Below, in pieces: positions 54,806 to 63,964 of a DNA stretch of 64,000 nucleotides. Source of the stretch: Burkholderia sp. Ax-1719 (GTDB lineage: Bacteria; Pseudomonadota; Gammaproteobacteria; Burkholderiales; Burkholderiaceae). The first letter of the stretch is position 1. Every line of letters begins with the position of its first letter. The notes under the pieces were generated by a model. That model ran no database searches. It was not told where the DNA came from and saw nothing but the letters and a program-made list of their open reading frames with translations. The DNA lies in NCBI RefSeq assembly GCF_011753055.1, contig NZ_VWWJ01000001.1:806001-870000 (forward strand). The letters run 5' to 3'. The translations under genes were made by a program, and so were the position numbers.

Positions 54806-54868
54806 AGCGTAAAAGTTAAGGGCCGTGAGCAAGACACACAGAAACAGGGCATCACTTAGAGTACAGTT
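54806..54868 (-). promoter_or_regulatory. AACTGTACT-type promoter of fdhF operon 2
   Basis: Minus strand: AACTGTACT (54868-54860), 19 bases, TGTG, 25 bases, TACGCT as -10 (54811-54806), 58 bases before the fdhF start. On the + strand the same AGTACA word recurs at 54880-54885, 20 bases on, next to a small hairpin (CACTGC/GCAGTG) ahead of the MocR gene. Such direct repeats are common in MocR-type operators. Confidence 0.65.
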
Positions 54869-54926
54869 TCGCCCGCAGCAGTACACTGCGTTGGCAGTGC
54901 TGCGAGCGGCCTCCGGGGAGAAAGCA

Positions 54927-56351
54927 GTGAAACTCTATGAAAAGCTCGCGGACGACATCGAAACGCTGATCCGCAAGGGCGTATTCCGGCCGGGCGACCG
55001 TGTGCCTTCTGTGCGCCAGGCAAGCCAGCAGCATCGCATCAGCATCACCACCGTGATTCGCGCCTATTTGCTGCTGGAAAGCCGTGGCGTGCTGGAAAGC
55101 CGGCCACAGTCGGGTTATTTCGTGAGCGCGCGCGCGGCCGAAAGCGGCACGCACGCCGACGACCTGCGCCCGAGCCGCCCGGTTGCGGCCTCGGCCAATG
55201 TGGACGTGAGCCGGCTGGTGCTCTCCACCTTGCGCTCGATTGGCGCGGACGACGCCGTGCCGCTGGGCTCGCCTTATCCCGACCCACAACTGTTTCCTTA
55301 CGAAAAGCTCAACCGCTATTCGACGGCAGTTGGGCGCAAGCGATCGTCGTGGGGCGTCACCAACGCGTTGCCGCCCGGCAGTCCGGAACTGGTGCGACAA
55401 ATTGCCCGACGCTACCTGGAAAACGGCATCGCCGTGGATCCCAACGAAATCATCGTAACGGTGGGCGCAACCGAGGCGATCAACCTGTGCCTGCAGGCAG
55501 TGGCCAAACCGGGCGATGTGATCGCGGTGGAATCGCCCACGTTTTACGCCATGCTGCACGCTATCGAGCGCTCCGGCATGAAGGCGATCGAAGTGGCGAC
55601 GCATCCGGAGTACGGAATCGAAGTGGATGCGCTGGAAAAAATCATCGACACGCAGCAGGTTGCCGCGTGCATGGTCATGCCGAATTTCCAGAATCCACTG
55701 GGCTTCCTCATGCCCGACGAACGCAAGCGCGAACTGGTCGATCTGCTCGCGAGGAAGAACATTCCCGCGATTGAAAATGGTGTGTATAACGAACTGTATT
55801 TCGGCGAATCGCATCCCACTACGCTCAAGTCCTACGACCAGAACGGCATGGTGTTGCATTGCGGATCGTTTTCGAAAAGCCTGACCGCCGCCTATCGGAT
55901 TGGCTGGGCAATGCCGGGCCGCTTCCGCGATCAGGTCGAAAAGCTCAAGTTTCTGAATACGCTCACCACGGCGGTGATCCCGCAACTGGCGATTGCCGAA
56001 TACCTGGAGCGCGACGGCTACGAACATCATTTGCGGCGTATTCGCAAGAGTTACGCGCAGCAGGCCAATCTGATGAAGGCGATGGTCACGCGCTTCTTTC
56101 CGGCGGGCACGCGCATGTCGAGCCCCGCAGGCGGCTACGTGCTGTGGATCGAACTGCCTGCCAAGGTCGATTCGATGAAACTGTACGAGCTGGCGCTCGC
56201 GCGGGGCATTACGATTGGGCCGGGGAATATGTTTTCGGTCTCGGACAGCTATCGCAACTTCATTCGCCTCAATTACAGCACGCCGTGGTCGCCGGAAATC
56301 GAGCAGGCGGTTATTACGGTGGGCAAGCTCGCGGCGTCGTGTGCGCGTTGA
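54927..56351 (+). CDS. MocR-type (GntR-aminotransferase fusion) transcriptional regulator
   Basis: A 474-residue regulator. Residues 1-70 form a GntR winged helix (Arg-Pro-Gly-Asp-Arg-Val-Pro-Ser-Val-Arg-Gln). Residues about 110-474 are a class-I aminotransferase fold with the PLP-binding Lys in Gly-Ser-Phe-Ser-Lys-Ser-Leu. MocR proteins use PLP or its adducts as effector rather than acting as enzymes. The GTG start at 54927 follows GGGGAG. It is divergent from fdhF operon 2, with 179 bases between them. That gap holds the AACTGTACT motif found at five promoters in this region, so this protein is the prime candidate regulator. Confidence 0.92.
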   Translation: MKLYEKLADDIETLIRKGVFRPGDRVPSVRQASQQHRISITTVIRAYLLLESRGVLESRPQSGYFVSARAAESGTHADDLRPSRPVAASANVDVSRLVLSTLRSIGADDAVPLGSPYPDPQLFPYEKLNRYSTAVGRKRSSWGVTNALPPGSPELVRQIARRYLENGIAVDPNEIIVTVGATEAINLCLQAVAKPGDVIAVESPTFYAMLHAIERSGMKAIEVATHPEYGIEVDALEKIIDTQQVAACMVMPNFQNPLGFLMPDERKRELVDLLARKNIPAIENGVYNELYFGESHPTTLKSYDQNGMVLHCGSFSKSLTAAYRIGWAMPGRFRDQVEKLKFLNTLTTAVIPQLAIAEYLERDGYEHHLRRIRKSYAQQANLMKAMVTRFFPAGTRMSSPAGGYVLWIELPAKVDSMKLYELALARGITIGPGNMFSVSDSYRNFIRLNYSTPWSPEIEQAVITVGKLAASCAR

Positions 56352-56391
56352 GGAAGGCAGGCACAGGCGTTTGCAGTGTGCCGGCGCAGTT

Positions 56392-57312
56392 TCACGTCAA
56401 TTGGTAATGCGGCCCGGGACGCGTGGCGGGCGGCAACGCTTCATCGCAGAGTTCCAGCACCGATCGTTCGATCGTGCAGGTCATCGCGTCGAGCGCGAGA
56501 TTGTTCGGCGCGAGACCAAACGGATCGGAGATTTCGCCGGCAATCGCTTCCAGCGCCAGCAGCGTGTAGGAAACGAACACGCAGATAAGTGGCGTGGCAA
56601 AGCCAATCGAGTCGATCAGGCCAAACGGCAACAGCGCGCAATACGCGTACACCGTGCGATGCAACAGTACGCCATAGGCAAACGGCAGAGGGGTGCTGAG
56701 AATGCGCTCACAGCCGCCCACCGTTGCGCCCAGATCGTTGAGCTGGTGGTCGAGCATCCAGAGTTTCGTATCGGAGAGAGCGCCTGCGCGATTGAGTGCG
56801 GCGAGATGGCGGCGCGCTTCGTCGAGCAACATGACCGGCTGGAATACGCGTGCGGTGAGCGCGGCGGTTTGCTCCGGGCCTAGCAGGCGCGTGAGATCGG
56901 CGCTTGGGTCCGAATGGCGCAGCTGGTGCTTGAGCGCGTAGGCAAACGCGATCAGCAGGCGCGGAATGCGGCGGTTTTCAAACGGCGCACTGGCGGGCGG
57001 CACGTAATGACGAAACTGCGAAATCAGCGCGCGGGCCGCGATCAGCGCATTGCCCCAGAGACGGCGTGCTTCCCAATAGCGTTCGTAGCTCGCGTTGTTG
57101 CGAAACGCCAGAAAGATCGTGAGCGCCACGCCGCAGAGCGTGAACGGAGTCGTATTCAGGGGGATTTTCTCGCCGAAAATACGGCCGTGCGTGTACATGG
57201 CTAGCAGGCTCACGAGCGTCATGAAAGCCAGTTGCGGAATGATGGCCTTGAGAACTGAACCATGCCAGACGAAGAGCATGCGAAACCAGTTCGGCGCGGG
57301 GCGGATGATCAT
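56392..57312 (-). CDS. bestrophin-like anion channel (YneE family)
   Basis: A 306-residue membrane protein beginning Met-Ile-Ile-Arg-Pro-Ala-Pro-Asn-Trp-Phe-Arg-Met-Leu-Phe-Val-Trp-His-Gly-Ser, the signature start of bacterial bestrophin homologues, with Arg-Asn-Asn-Ala-Ser-Tyr-Glu-Arg-Tyr-Trp-Glu-Ala-Arg and Asp-Pro-Phe-Gly near the C-terminus. It should form a pentameric ion channel. The family start at 57312 is preferred over a GTG at 57366. It has a copy of the AACTGTACT promoter 70 bases upstream, so it is likely co-regulated with the oxidase operon. Confidence 0.88.
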   Translation of the reverse strand: MIIRPAPNWFRMLFVWHGSVLKAIIPQLAFMTLVSLLAMYTHGRIFGEKIPLNTTPFTLCGVALTIFLAFRNNASYERYWEARRLWGNALIAARALISQFRHYVPPASAPFENRRIPRLLIAFAYALKHQLRHSDPSADLTRLLGPEQTAALTARVFQPVMLLDEARRHLAALNRAGALSDTKLWMLDHQLNDLGATVGGCERILSTPLPFAYGVLLHRTVYAYCALLPFGLIDSIGFATPLICVFVSYTLLALEAIAGEISDPFGLAPNNLALDAMTCTIERSVLELCDEALPPATRPGPHYQLT

Positions 57313-57381
57313 GAATAGGTGGTCGAGTGAATCGTCGAAGCGCGCCGGGTGACTGCCTGCGCGCACAGTGTGGAGGTTCAG

Positions 57382-57444
57382 AGATTACGTGTCGGTGCTT
57401 CAGGCGCGTACGCACACATCAGTGGCGAATCGAAGAGTACAGTT
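57382..57444 (-). promoter_or_regulatory. AACTGTACT-type promoter of bestrophin-like gene
   Basis: Minus strand: AACTGTACT (57444-57436), 19 bases, TGTG within ATGTGTGCGTAC, 25 bases from the TGTG, then TAATCT as -10 (57387-57382). The middle box and the -10 are identical to those of the LysR promoter at 61237. Confidence 0.65.
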
Positions 57445-57459
57445 CGGACGACGCGCCCC

Positions 57460-58449
57460 TTAGTACATAGCGACCGCGTTACGGCCCGCGTGTTTGGCGC
57501 GATAGAGCGCCAGGTCGGCAGTGGCAAACGCCGCCTGGCTGCTGCTGGACCGCAGTGCCAGCGCTGCACCGACGCTCACCGTGACAACGCCCGCATGCGA
57601 ATGGCGATGCGCGATGGCCAGCGCCGCCACGCTGCAGCGCAACTGTTCGAGGATCGGCGGGATGGCGTGTTCGGGCAGTCCGCTGAGCAGCAAGCCGAAT
57701 TCTTCACCGCCCATGCGCCCCGCGATGCCGTGATGTTCGTCGGCAATGGCTTGCAGAACGGCGGCGACCCTTTGCAGGCAGACGTCGCCCGCCGGATGGC
57801 CATAGGTATCGTTGAATTGCTTGAACCAGTCGATATCGACCATCACTGCGGTGAGCGACTCTTGCGGCGCAGCCTCGCGCCATTTGCGGCGGATGCTTTC
57901 GAGCATGAAACGCCGGTTGAAGAGTCGTGTGACCGGATCGGTCGCGGTGGCGCAGCGCAGCTTCAGATCGTTTTCGATGATGGCGCGCAGATGCTCGAAG
58001 ACGTCGCGCTCCGGGTCTGTGAGGGTGCGCGGCGCGGCGTCCATGGCGCAGAGCGCGCCGACCAGTTGGCCGTCCGGAGCGCGCAAGCGGATGGCCGCGT
58101 AAAAGCGCACGAACGGGGCAGCGCGCACCAAAACGCATTGCGCAAAGCGCGCATCGGCGGTGGCGTCTTCCACGACGAACAGCGCTTCGCTTTGCACGGC
58201 GTAGTGGCTCAGCGATTGCCGTCGTGGAATGGGATGCACCGACAATCCAGCCTCGGCGCGATAGTGCTGATGCTCGGCGTCGAGCAGAAGCACGGCGGTG
58301 ATCTGCGCGCCGGTGACGGTCTTCAGGATCCCCGTCGCATGCTGGAAGCATTCGCGCATCACCTGGTCGTCGTGCAACAGCCATTCGACGATCGGCGAAT
58401 CGTCGCGTTCGCGGAGAAATTCGTCAGGGTTGGAAGACAAGGCTCGCAT
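57460..58449 (-). CDS. GAF-GGDEF diguanylate cyclase
   Basis: A 329-residue soluble protein: GAF-like sensor domain (about residues 25-160) and GGDEF domain with active-site Arg-Met-Gly-Gly-Glu-Glu-Phe, so it should be an active c-di-GMP synthase. The Asp-x-Asp metal site (Val-Asp-Ile-Asp-Trp-Phe-Lys) is also present. No transmembrane helix. It is downstream of the divergent chemoreceptor promoter and ends 15 bases from the bestrophin promoter element. Confidence 0.9.
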   Translation of the reverse strand: MRALSSNPDEFLRERDDSPIVEWLLHDDQVMRECFQHATGILKTVTGAQITAVLLLDAEHQHYRAEAGLSVHPIPRRQSLSHYAVQSEALFVVEDATADARFAQCVLVRAAPFVRFYAAIRLRAPDGQLVGALCAMDAAPRTLTDPERDVFEHLRAIIENDLKLRCATATDPVTRLFNRRFMLESIRRKWREAAPQESLTAVMVDIDWFKQFNDTYGHPAGDVCLQRVAAVLQAIADEHHGIAGRMGGEEFGLLLSGLPEHAIPPILEQLRCSVAALAIAHRHSHAGVVTVSVGAALALRSSSSQAAFATADLALYRAKHAGRNAVAMY

Positions 58450-58639
58450 CCGTAAAGGTCATCGATCTCCGGTCAACGGCCTTACGAAGGCAAACTTGAG
58501 CGCTTTGGCGGCCTGAAAACAGCAAAAGATGCGGTAAGCAAAACGATGCTAAGTATCGGCTGAACGGGGGGCGATTTTTTATCCGGCTACACATAGACTG
58601 TGCGCGCCTTAAATCAACGTTTTCCCTGGAGTGTCGCTT

Positions 58640-60199
58640 GTGAAGCTGAAAATTGGTGCGAGATTGATGGCGACATTCGCCATAATATTGGCATTCCTGA
58701 TTATTGTCTGCGCGGTCGCCACGCTGCAGATGGGAGGGATGAATGCCACAACACAGGCGATTGTCGGGCTGCGCGCGGAGGAATTGCGTCTCACCAATCG
58801 TATTTCGGATGGCACGTTCCGGGCGAACGCCCTGGCTTACGAAGCGCTCGAAGCACCTACGCCTGAAGCGCAGATTGCGACCGTCGAGCAGGCTGAAGAC
58901 GTGGTCAATGACAACACTGCGCTTTACGCGGCGATGTCGAAACTCGTCAATACCGCAACAGGCCGAGTGATCTTCGGCCGCGTATCCGACGCCCATGCCG
59001 CATACGAAGCGGCGATGTCACCGGTGTATGCACAGTTACGCGCGCATGACAGCGTCAACGCTCGCACCGCTTTGCTGCGCGCCGCACCGGTGCGCGATAC
59101 CCTCGTCAAGCAGCAACGCGAGTTTCTCGACTATGTGCAGGGTTTGATGGACGCATCGGGCAAGGAGACCAGCGACGCCTACACGGCGGCGCGCGAGGTG
59201 CTGTGGATCACGGCGCTGATCGCAGTGATCGTTGCCTGCGTGCTGGCTGCAATGGTGACGCGCTCGATCGTTCAACCGCTCAGGCAGGTGGTCGATGGCG
59301 CCAACGCGCTGGCTCGCGGCGACCTGAGCGTTCATCTCGATCAATCGCGTCAGGATGAAGTGGGCGTGCTGGCCGCGGCGCTCGATACGGCGATCGCCCA
59401 GTTGGGGCAGATCGTCAGCGGCGTCAAGCAGGCGAGCCAGTCGATATCGAGTGCGACGCATCAACTCGCGGCGGGCAATACCGATCTCTCGCAACGCACC
59501 GAAGAACAAGCCGCGTCGCTGCAGGAAACCGCATCGAGCATGGAGCAACTCACGGCAACAGTGCGCCAGAATGCCGACAACGCGCGCGAGGCAAGTGATC
59601 TTTCGAATGCCGCGAGCCACGTCGCGCATCGTGGCGGCGAGGAAGTGGACCGCGTGGTGCAAACCATGCGACAGATTTCGGATAGCTCGGCCAGGGTCGC
59701 GGAGATCGTGACCGTAATCGAGGGTATCGCGTTTCAGACCAATATTCTCGCCTTGAACGCGGCGGTGGAAGCGGCGAGAGCCGGCGAAGAGGGCCGTGGG
59801 TTTGCCGTGGTGGCCGGTGAAGTGCGCTCGCTCGCGCAACGCAGCGCAACGGCGGCGCGCGAAATCGCGGAACTGATCGGCGAATCCGTCACGCGTGTGA
59901 AGGCAGGCGAGGAACTCGTGGCGGACGCGGGCGGCACGATCCGCGAAATCGTCCATTCGGTGAAGCGTGTCACGGAAATCATGAACGAGATTTCCGCGGC
60001 TTCCTTTGAACAGAGCACCGGTATCGAGCAGGTCAACCAGGCGGTGAGCCAGATGGATCAAGTGACGCAGCAGAATGCCGCTTTAGTGGAAGAGGCTGCA
60101 GCGGCGGCCCAGTCGATGGCGCAACAGGCGCAGTCGCTGGTGGAGAGCGTGGCGATCTTTAAACTCGATGCAACGCAAGCCGCCGCCGTGCCGCTCTAG
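58640..60199 (+). CDS. methyl-accepting chemotaxis protein
   Basis: A 519-residue chemoreceptor: first membrane helix (residues about 8-30), periplasmic four-helix-type sensor domain to about 185, second helix (about 188-210), HAMP domain (Pro-Leu-Arg-Gln-Val-Val-Asp-Gly-Ala) and signalling domain with the conserved hairpin tip [20 protein letters not shown]. The GTG at 58640 is chosen for its GGAG eight bases away and the typical Lys-Leu-Lys-Ile-Gly-Ala-Arg-Leu opening. The stop overlaps that of the convergent LysR gene by four bases. Ligand unknown. Confidence 0.93.
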   Translation: MKLKIGARLMATFAIILAFLIIVCAVATLQMGGMNATTQAIVGLRAEELRLTNRISDGTFRANALAYEALEAPTPEAQIATVEQAEDVVNDNTALYAAMSKLVNTATGRVIFGRVSDAHAAYEAAMSPVYAQLRAHDSVNARTALLRAAPVRDTLVKQQREFLDYVQGLMDASGKETSDAYTAAREVLWITALIAVIVACVLAAMVTRSIVQPLRQVVDGANALARGDLSVHLDQSRQDEVGVLAAALDTAIAQLGQIVSGVKQASQSISSATHQLAAGNTDLSQRTEEQAASLQETASSMEQLTATVRQNADNAREASDLSNAASHVAHRGGEEVDRVVQTMRQISDSSARVAEIVTVIEGIAFQTNILALNAAVEAARAGEEGRGFAVVAGEVRSLAQRSATAAREIAELIGESVTRVKAGEELVADAGGTIREIVHSVKRVTEIMNEISAASFEQSTGIEQVNQAVSQMDQVTQQNAALVEEAAAAAQSMAQQAQSLVESVAIFKLDATQAAAVPL

Positions 60200-61167
60200 A
60201 CGGTTTCCGACTGAAGCGCCTCGCTAACAAACGCCTTCAAGGTATCGACGATCTTGCGCACCCGCGCCGGCACCGGGCGTTGCGGCCGGATCAATAGATT
60301 CAGCGCAAGCGGCGGCACGTCGTAACCGGGCAGGACACGCACCAGTCGGCCCTCGCCGATGGCTGACAGGGCCGCCGGTTCCTCCAGTACGCCGATGCCC
60401 ACGCCGGCCAGCACCATCTCATACATCGGCCGCCAATGCGTCGTTTTAATCGCAGTCCGAATCATTGCGCTATCGACAATGTTCGCGTCGGATGAAAGAG
60501 GCAATTGGTCCGCGTCGAAACTACCTTTTACGCGGATGAAACTGTGGTTGGCCAGTTGCGTGGGCGAAACGATTGGATCATGTTGTTTCAGATAGTCAGG
60601 CGACGCGACCAGCAGCCGGCGAATCTGCCCAAGCGGCCAGGCGATATACGCGCTGTCGCCCAGTGGCCCAAGACGAAACGAAATATCCACGCCCTCGGTC
60701 ACGAGATCGGCAATCTTGTCATTGAGTGCGAGTTCGATATCGAGTCGCGGATAGTCGGCCATCACGCGTTTTAGCCCTTCCGGCAAGATCGTTTCTCCAA
60801 AGCAGTGCGGCGCGGCAATGCGGATCGTCCCTTTGACGATCTGCTCGTCGTTGGCCACTTCGGCTAGCGCCTGCTCGACCGCGCCGAGCACGGTTTTGCT
60901 GCGCTCGTGGAAAATCGAGCCTTCCGGCGTGCATTGAAACGTGCGGGCGTTACGCAGCAACAATTGGCAGCCGAGATACTTTTCCAGCCGCTCGATGCGC
61001 TCGCTCACGGCGGGCTGTCCAATATCCAGATCGCGCGCCGCGCCGGAAATACTGCCGCGCTCGACCACTCTCACGTAGATCCGCATGGCTTCCAGCAGGT
61101 TCACGCGGCGCTCCTTGCCAGCGTGATTGCCGGTCTTGCCTGGCGCGGATAAGCCGTGCCTCGACAT
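60196..61167 (-). CDS. LysR family regulator
   Basis: A 323-residue LysR-type regulator with helix-turn-helix ([16 protein letters not shown]) and CrgA-like effector domain. AAGGAG six bases before the ATG at 61167 fixes the start, giving an N-terminal extension of about 25 residues before the usual Met-Arg-Ile-Tyr. Its promoter is a copy of the AACTGTACT element, so it may act as a second-tier regulator in the same response. Confidence 0.88.
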   Translation of the reverse strand: MSRHGLSAPGKTGNHAGKERRVNLLEAMRIYVRVVERGSISGAARDLDIGQPAVSERIERLEKYLGCQLLLRNARTFQCTPEGSIFHERSKTVLGAVEQALAEVANDEQIVKGTIRIAAPHCFGETILPEGLKRVMADYPRLDIELALNDKIADLVTEGVDISFRLGPLGDSAYIAWPLGQIRRLLVASPDYLKQHDPIVSPTQLANHSFIRVKGSFDADQLPLSSDANIVDSAMIRTAIKTTHWRPMYEMVLAGVGIGVLEEPAALSAIGEGRLVRVLPGYDVPPLALNLLIRPQRPVPARVRKIVDTLKAFVSEALQSETV

Positions 61168-61236
61168 ATGACTCCTTTCATGCTTCAGACTCCTGAATGG
61201 GAACACCGCCCGATCGGGCGGCGTCATCATGCAGAG

Positions 61237-61299
61237 AGATTAAAAGAGCACAGTCGATGCCGGTACGCACACATTTGCGGGGTTCGGCAGAGTACAGTT
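61237..61299 (-). promoter_or_regulatory. AACTGTACT-type promoter of LysR gene
   Basis: Minus strand: AACTGTACT (61299-61291), 19 bases, TGTG within ATGTGTGCGTAC, 25 bases from the TGTG, then TAATCT as -10 (61242-61237), about 70 bases before the start. The rest of the 418-base gap 61168-61585 shows no gene or other clear signal. Confidence 0.65.
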
Positions 61300-61585
61300 T
61301 CAAACGGCGTGGATGAAGTCAGGTATTCAGGGGAGAGCGTTTGACGCCTGGCTTCGCGACGCCGGGTGGTCGCCGGGCGGTTCGATGCGAACGTGAAGGC
61401 AAACGTTAAACCCACCAAACCCACGCGTCGCGGCTGGTCTCCGCGAAAAACTGTAATTGTCCGGCTATGACAGTGCGATACGATATGCATCTCGCAACGG
61501 GGTGCGCTGCGCAGTCATGAATTTCAAAACGCTTTCACGCCCGTCCTGACCCGCTTTTCCATCGCTGCTCAAAACTAGCCTGTTC

Positions 61586-62743
61586 ATGCCTAGCGCCGTC
61601 GCTCTGTTGGGGACCCTGATCGTCTCTTGTCTGATGAGTGTGGCCATCCTGGGCTCACTGGCCCGCACGACGCTGCCGGGTGTGATCCGCTGGTGCCTGG
61701 GTTATGCGCTGCTGGCAGCGGCGTCGGTGTGGATCCTCATTGCTGGCATGCACGGCGGCGCGCTCACCATCGTGGGCGTTTCGTTCGCCACGATGGGCGC
61801 GGTGCTGTTGCTCGTGCAAGGCACGCGGTGTTTCTTCGGCACGCCTCCCGTGCGCAGCGACGAGTTGCTGGCGCTGGCCGTGGTGTGTGCCGCGCTCGCG
61901 TACTTCACGGTCGTTTCGCCCAATGTCGGCGCGCGGGGCGTGTTGATCTCGCTCGGACTGGTTTACGGGCGCATCGCCGTGGGAGTGCTGGCGCTGCGCC
62001 ATGCTTCCGGTGAACGCACGCGCTACGCCTGCCGACTGATCGCCGCTTCCGCGTGGCTGGGGGCGCTGTTCTATTTCGCGCGTATCGCGGTGATTGTCTT
62101 TGGCGTCGCGCCGACCCTTTCGTTCATCCAGCCTTCGCCGTGGAATGTGGTGCTGCTCGGCCTGGCGATCGTCACCTTGCCTTGCATGTCGACGGGCATG
62201 GTCATGCTTGCGCACGCACGCATTCTCGAACGCATGGAAAAGCTTGCGACCATCGACGAACTGACCGGCGCGCTGACGCGTCGCGCGTTCATGGAGCGCG
62301 CCAACGCCTTGCTGTGCGATGTCCGTGCGCGCGGCGGCCTGTTATCGATTGCGATCCTCGATATCGACAAGTTCAAGGTCGTCAACGACAGTTTCGGTCA
62401 CGCGGTAGGGGACCGGCTGCTTGCACAGGTGTCTTCGGCCATCGCTGCTCAACTGCGCGTGTGCGATCTCTTCGGGCGGCTGGGTGGCGAGGAGTTCGCG
62501 GTCCTGTTCGTGTATGCGGATAAAGACGACGCGCTAAGGATGACGAATGAATTGCGCGGCGCGGTCGAGCGCTCGTCGGCGGATGGCGTGAGCTGTACGC
62601 TCAGCGCAGGCGTCGACGGCATCGGCGCGAACGATACGCTCGGGAGCGCCATCGTGCGCGCCGACGCCGCGCTGTATGTGGCGAAGGCGTCGGGACGCAA
62701 TCGCGTCACCGTCGCAAACCTGCCTGAGTTATCTGGCGCTTAA
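61586..62743 (+). CDS. membrane-bound GGDEF diguanylate cyclase
   Basis: A 385-residue protein with six predicted membrane helices in the first ~210 residues and a C-terminal GGDEF domain with Arg-Leu-Gly-Gly-Glu-Glu-Phe and Asp-Ile-Asp-Lys-Phe-Lys. It should make c-di-GMP under control of an unknown membrane signal. The ribosome site is weak at 61586. Its stop overlaps the end of the convergent old-yellow-enzyme gene. Confidence 0.88.
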   Translation: MPSAVALLGTLIVSCLMSVAILGSLARTTLPGVIRWCLGYALLAAASVWILIAGMHGGALTIVGVSFATMGAVLLLVQGTRCFFGTPPVRSDELLALAVVCAALAYFTVVSPNVGARGVLISLGLVYGRIAVGVLALRHASGERTRYACRLIAASAWLGALFYFARIAVIVFGVAPTLSFIQPSPWNVVLLGLAIVTLPCMSTGMVMLAHARILERMEKLATIDELTGALTRRAFMERANALLCDVRARGGLLSIAILDIDKFKVVNDSFGHAVGDRLLAQVSSAIAAQLRVCDLFGRLGGEEFAVLFVYADKDDALRMTNELRGAVERSSADGVSCTLSAGVDGIGANDTLGSAIVRADAALYVAKASGRNRVTVANLPELSGA

Positions 62744-63861
62744 ACGAGCTCGCGCAGCGCCGCAGGTTCGAAACCACGCAGGCTATCGACCTCGCCGTCA
62801 CGCACCTTGGCCACCCAGTGCGAGTCGGTCAGCAGCGCGCGGCCCACGGCGATCAGATCGAACTCGTTGCGCTCCATGCGTTCGAGCAGACGGTCGAGGC
62901 CGACGCTGGTCGAGCTTTCGCCGCCGAATGCCGCCATGAAATCGCCCGAGAGACCCACCGATCCCACGCTGATGGTGGCCGCGCCCGTCAGCTTCCTGGC
63001 CCAGCCAGCGAAGTTCAGGCCCGCTTCGCCGTCGATTTCCGGGAATTCGGCCTCCCAGAAACGGCGCTGTGAGCAGTGCAGCACGTTCGCGCCGGCCTCC
63101 ACGAGCGGTTCGAGCCACTGGGCCATTTCCTGCGGCGTGTGCGCGAGGCGCGCCTTGTAGTCCTGCTGCTTCCACTGGCTCAGGCGGATCACGATCGGGA
63201 AGTCCGGGCCAACGGCCGCGCGTACGGCGGCGACGATCTCAGCGGCGAAGCGTGCGCGCTCGCCGATGCCTGGGCCGCCGTAACGGTCGTCGCGCTGGTT
63301 GCTGCCGGACCAGAAGAACTGGTCGATCAGATAGCCGTGTGCGCCGTGCAGTTCGATGGTGTCGAAGCCAAGCCGCTTAGCGTCCGCGGCGGCCTGGGCA
63401 AAGGCCGCGATGGTGTCGGCGATATCGGCATCGGCCATCGCGACGCCGCGCTGCACGCCCGGCGCGTCGAGACCCGAGGGGCTTTCGACCGGCGCATCGG
63501 GCACCCAGTCGCTCATGAAGCTTTTGACCGCGCCCGTATGCCAGAGCTGCGGGCCCATCTTGCCGCCCGCCGCGTGCACCTCGTCGATCACCTGTTTCCA
63601 GCCCGACAGCGCCTGGTCGCCGTGGAAAAACGGAATGCCGGGATCGTTGCGCGAGGCGGGGCGGTTGACGACCGTGCCTTCGGAGAGGATCAGGCCCACG
63701 CCACCTTCCGCGCGACGGCGGTAGTAGGCGGCATTGTGCGAACCCGGAATGCCTTCGGGCGCGAACGAGCGGGTCATCGGCGCCATGACGATGCGGTTGG
63801 GCAGCGTGAGCGAGCCGACGGTGAAAGGCTGAAACAGGATATCGGACGAGAACGACGGCAT
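62740..63861 (-). CDS. old yellow enzyme family alkene reductase (NemA-like)
   Basis: A 373-residue FMN flavoprotein of the OYE family: Pro-Asn-Arg-Ile-Val-Met-Ala-Pro-Met-Thr-Arg, the Gly-Ala-His-Gly-Tyr-Leu-Ile-Asp-Gln-Phe segment and Asp-Arg-Tyr-Gly-Gly. It reduces activated C=C bonds of electrophiles such as enones and maleimides with NAD(P)H. The start at 63861 (Met-Pro-Ser-Phe) matches the family; the ribosome site is poor. The upstream palindrome at 63946 is a likely repressor site, with the regulator beyond the window. Confidence 0.9.
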   Translation of the reverse strand: MPSFSSDILFQPFTVGSLTLPNRIVMAPMTRSFAPEGIPGSHNAAYYRRRAEGGVGLILSEGTVVNRPASRNDPGIPFFHGDQALSGWKQVIDEVHAAGGKMGPQLWHTGAVKSFMSDWVPDAPVESPSGLDAPGVQRGVAMADADIADTIAAFAQAAADAKRLGFDTIELHGAHGYLIDQFFWSGSNQRDDRYGGPGIGERARFAAEIVAAVRAAVGPDFPIVIRLSQWKQQDYKARLAHTPQEMAQWLEPLVEAGANVLHCSQRRFWEAEFPEIDGEAGLNFAGWARKLTGAATISVGSVGLSGDFMAAFGGESSTSVGLDRLLERMERNEFDLIAVGRALLTDSHWVAKVRDGEVDSLRGFEPAALRELV

Positions 63862-63945
63862 GGAAAAAATGGCTCCGTGTCGATTGAATCGGGTTATATC
63901 GAGTGGCGTTGCATGAAATCCGTGGGAATTCAGCCGCACCCCGAA

Positions 63946-63964
63946 TGGTATATTCTGGATACCA
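63946..63964 (-). promoter_or_regulatory. TGGTAT-N7-ATACCA palindrome upstream of old-yellow-enzyme gene
   Basis: Perfect inverted arms TGGTAT (63946-63951) and ATACCA (63959-63964), 84 bases before the gene start. The form suits a TetR- or ArsR-type repressor. The regulator gene is not in the window. Confidence 0.5.
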
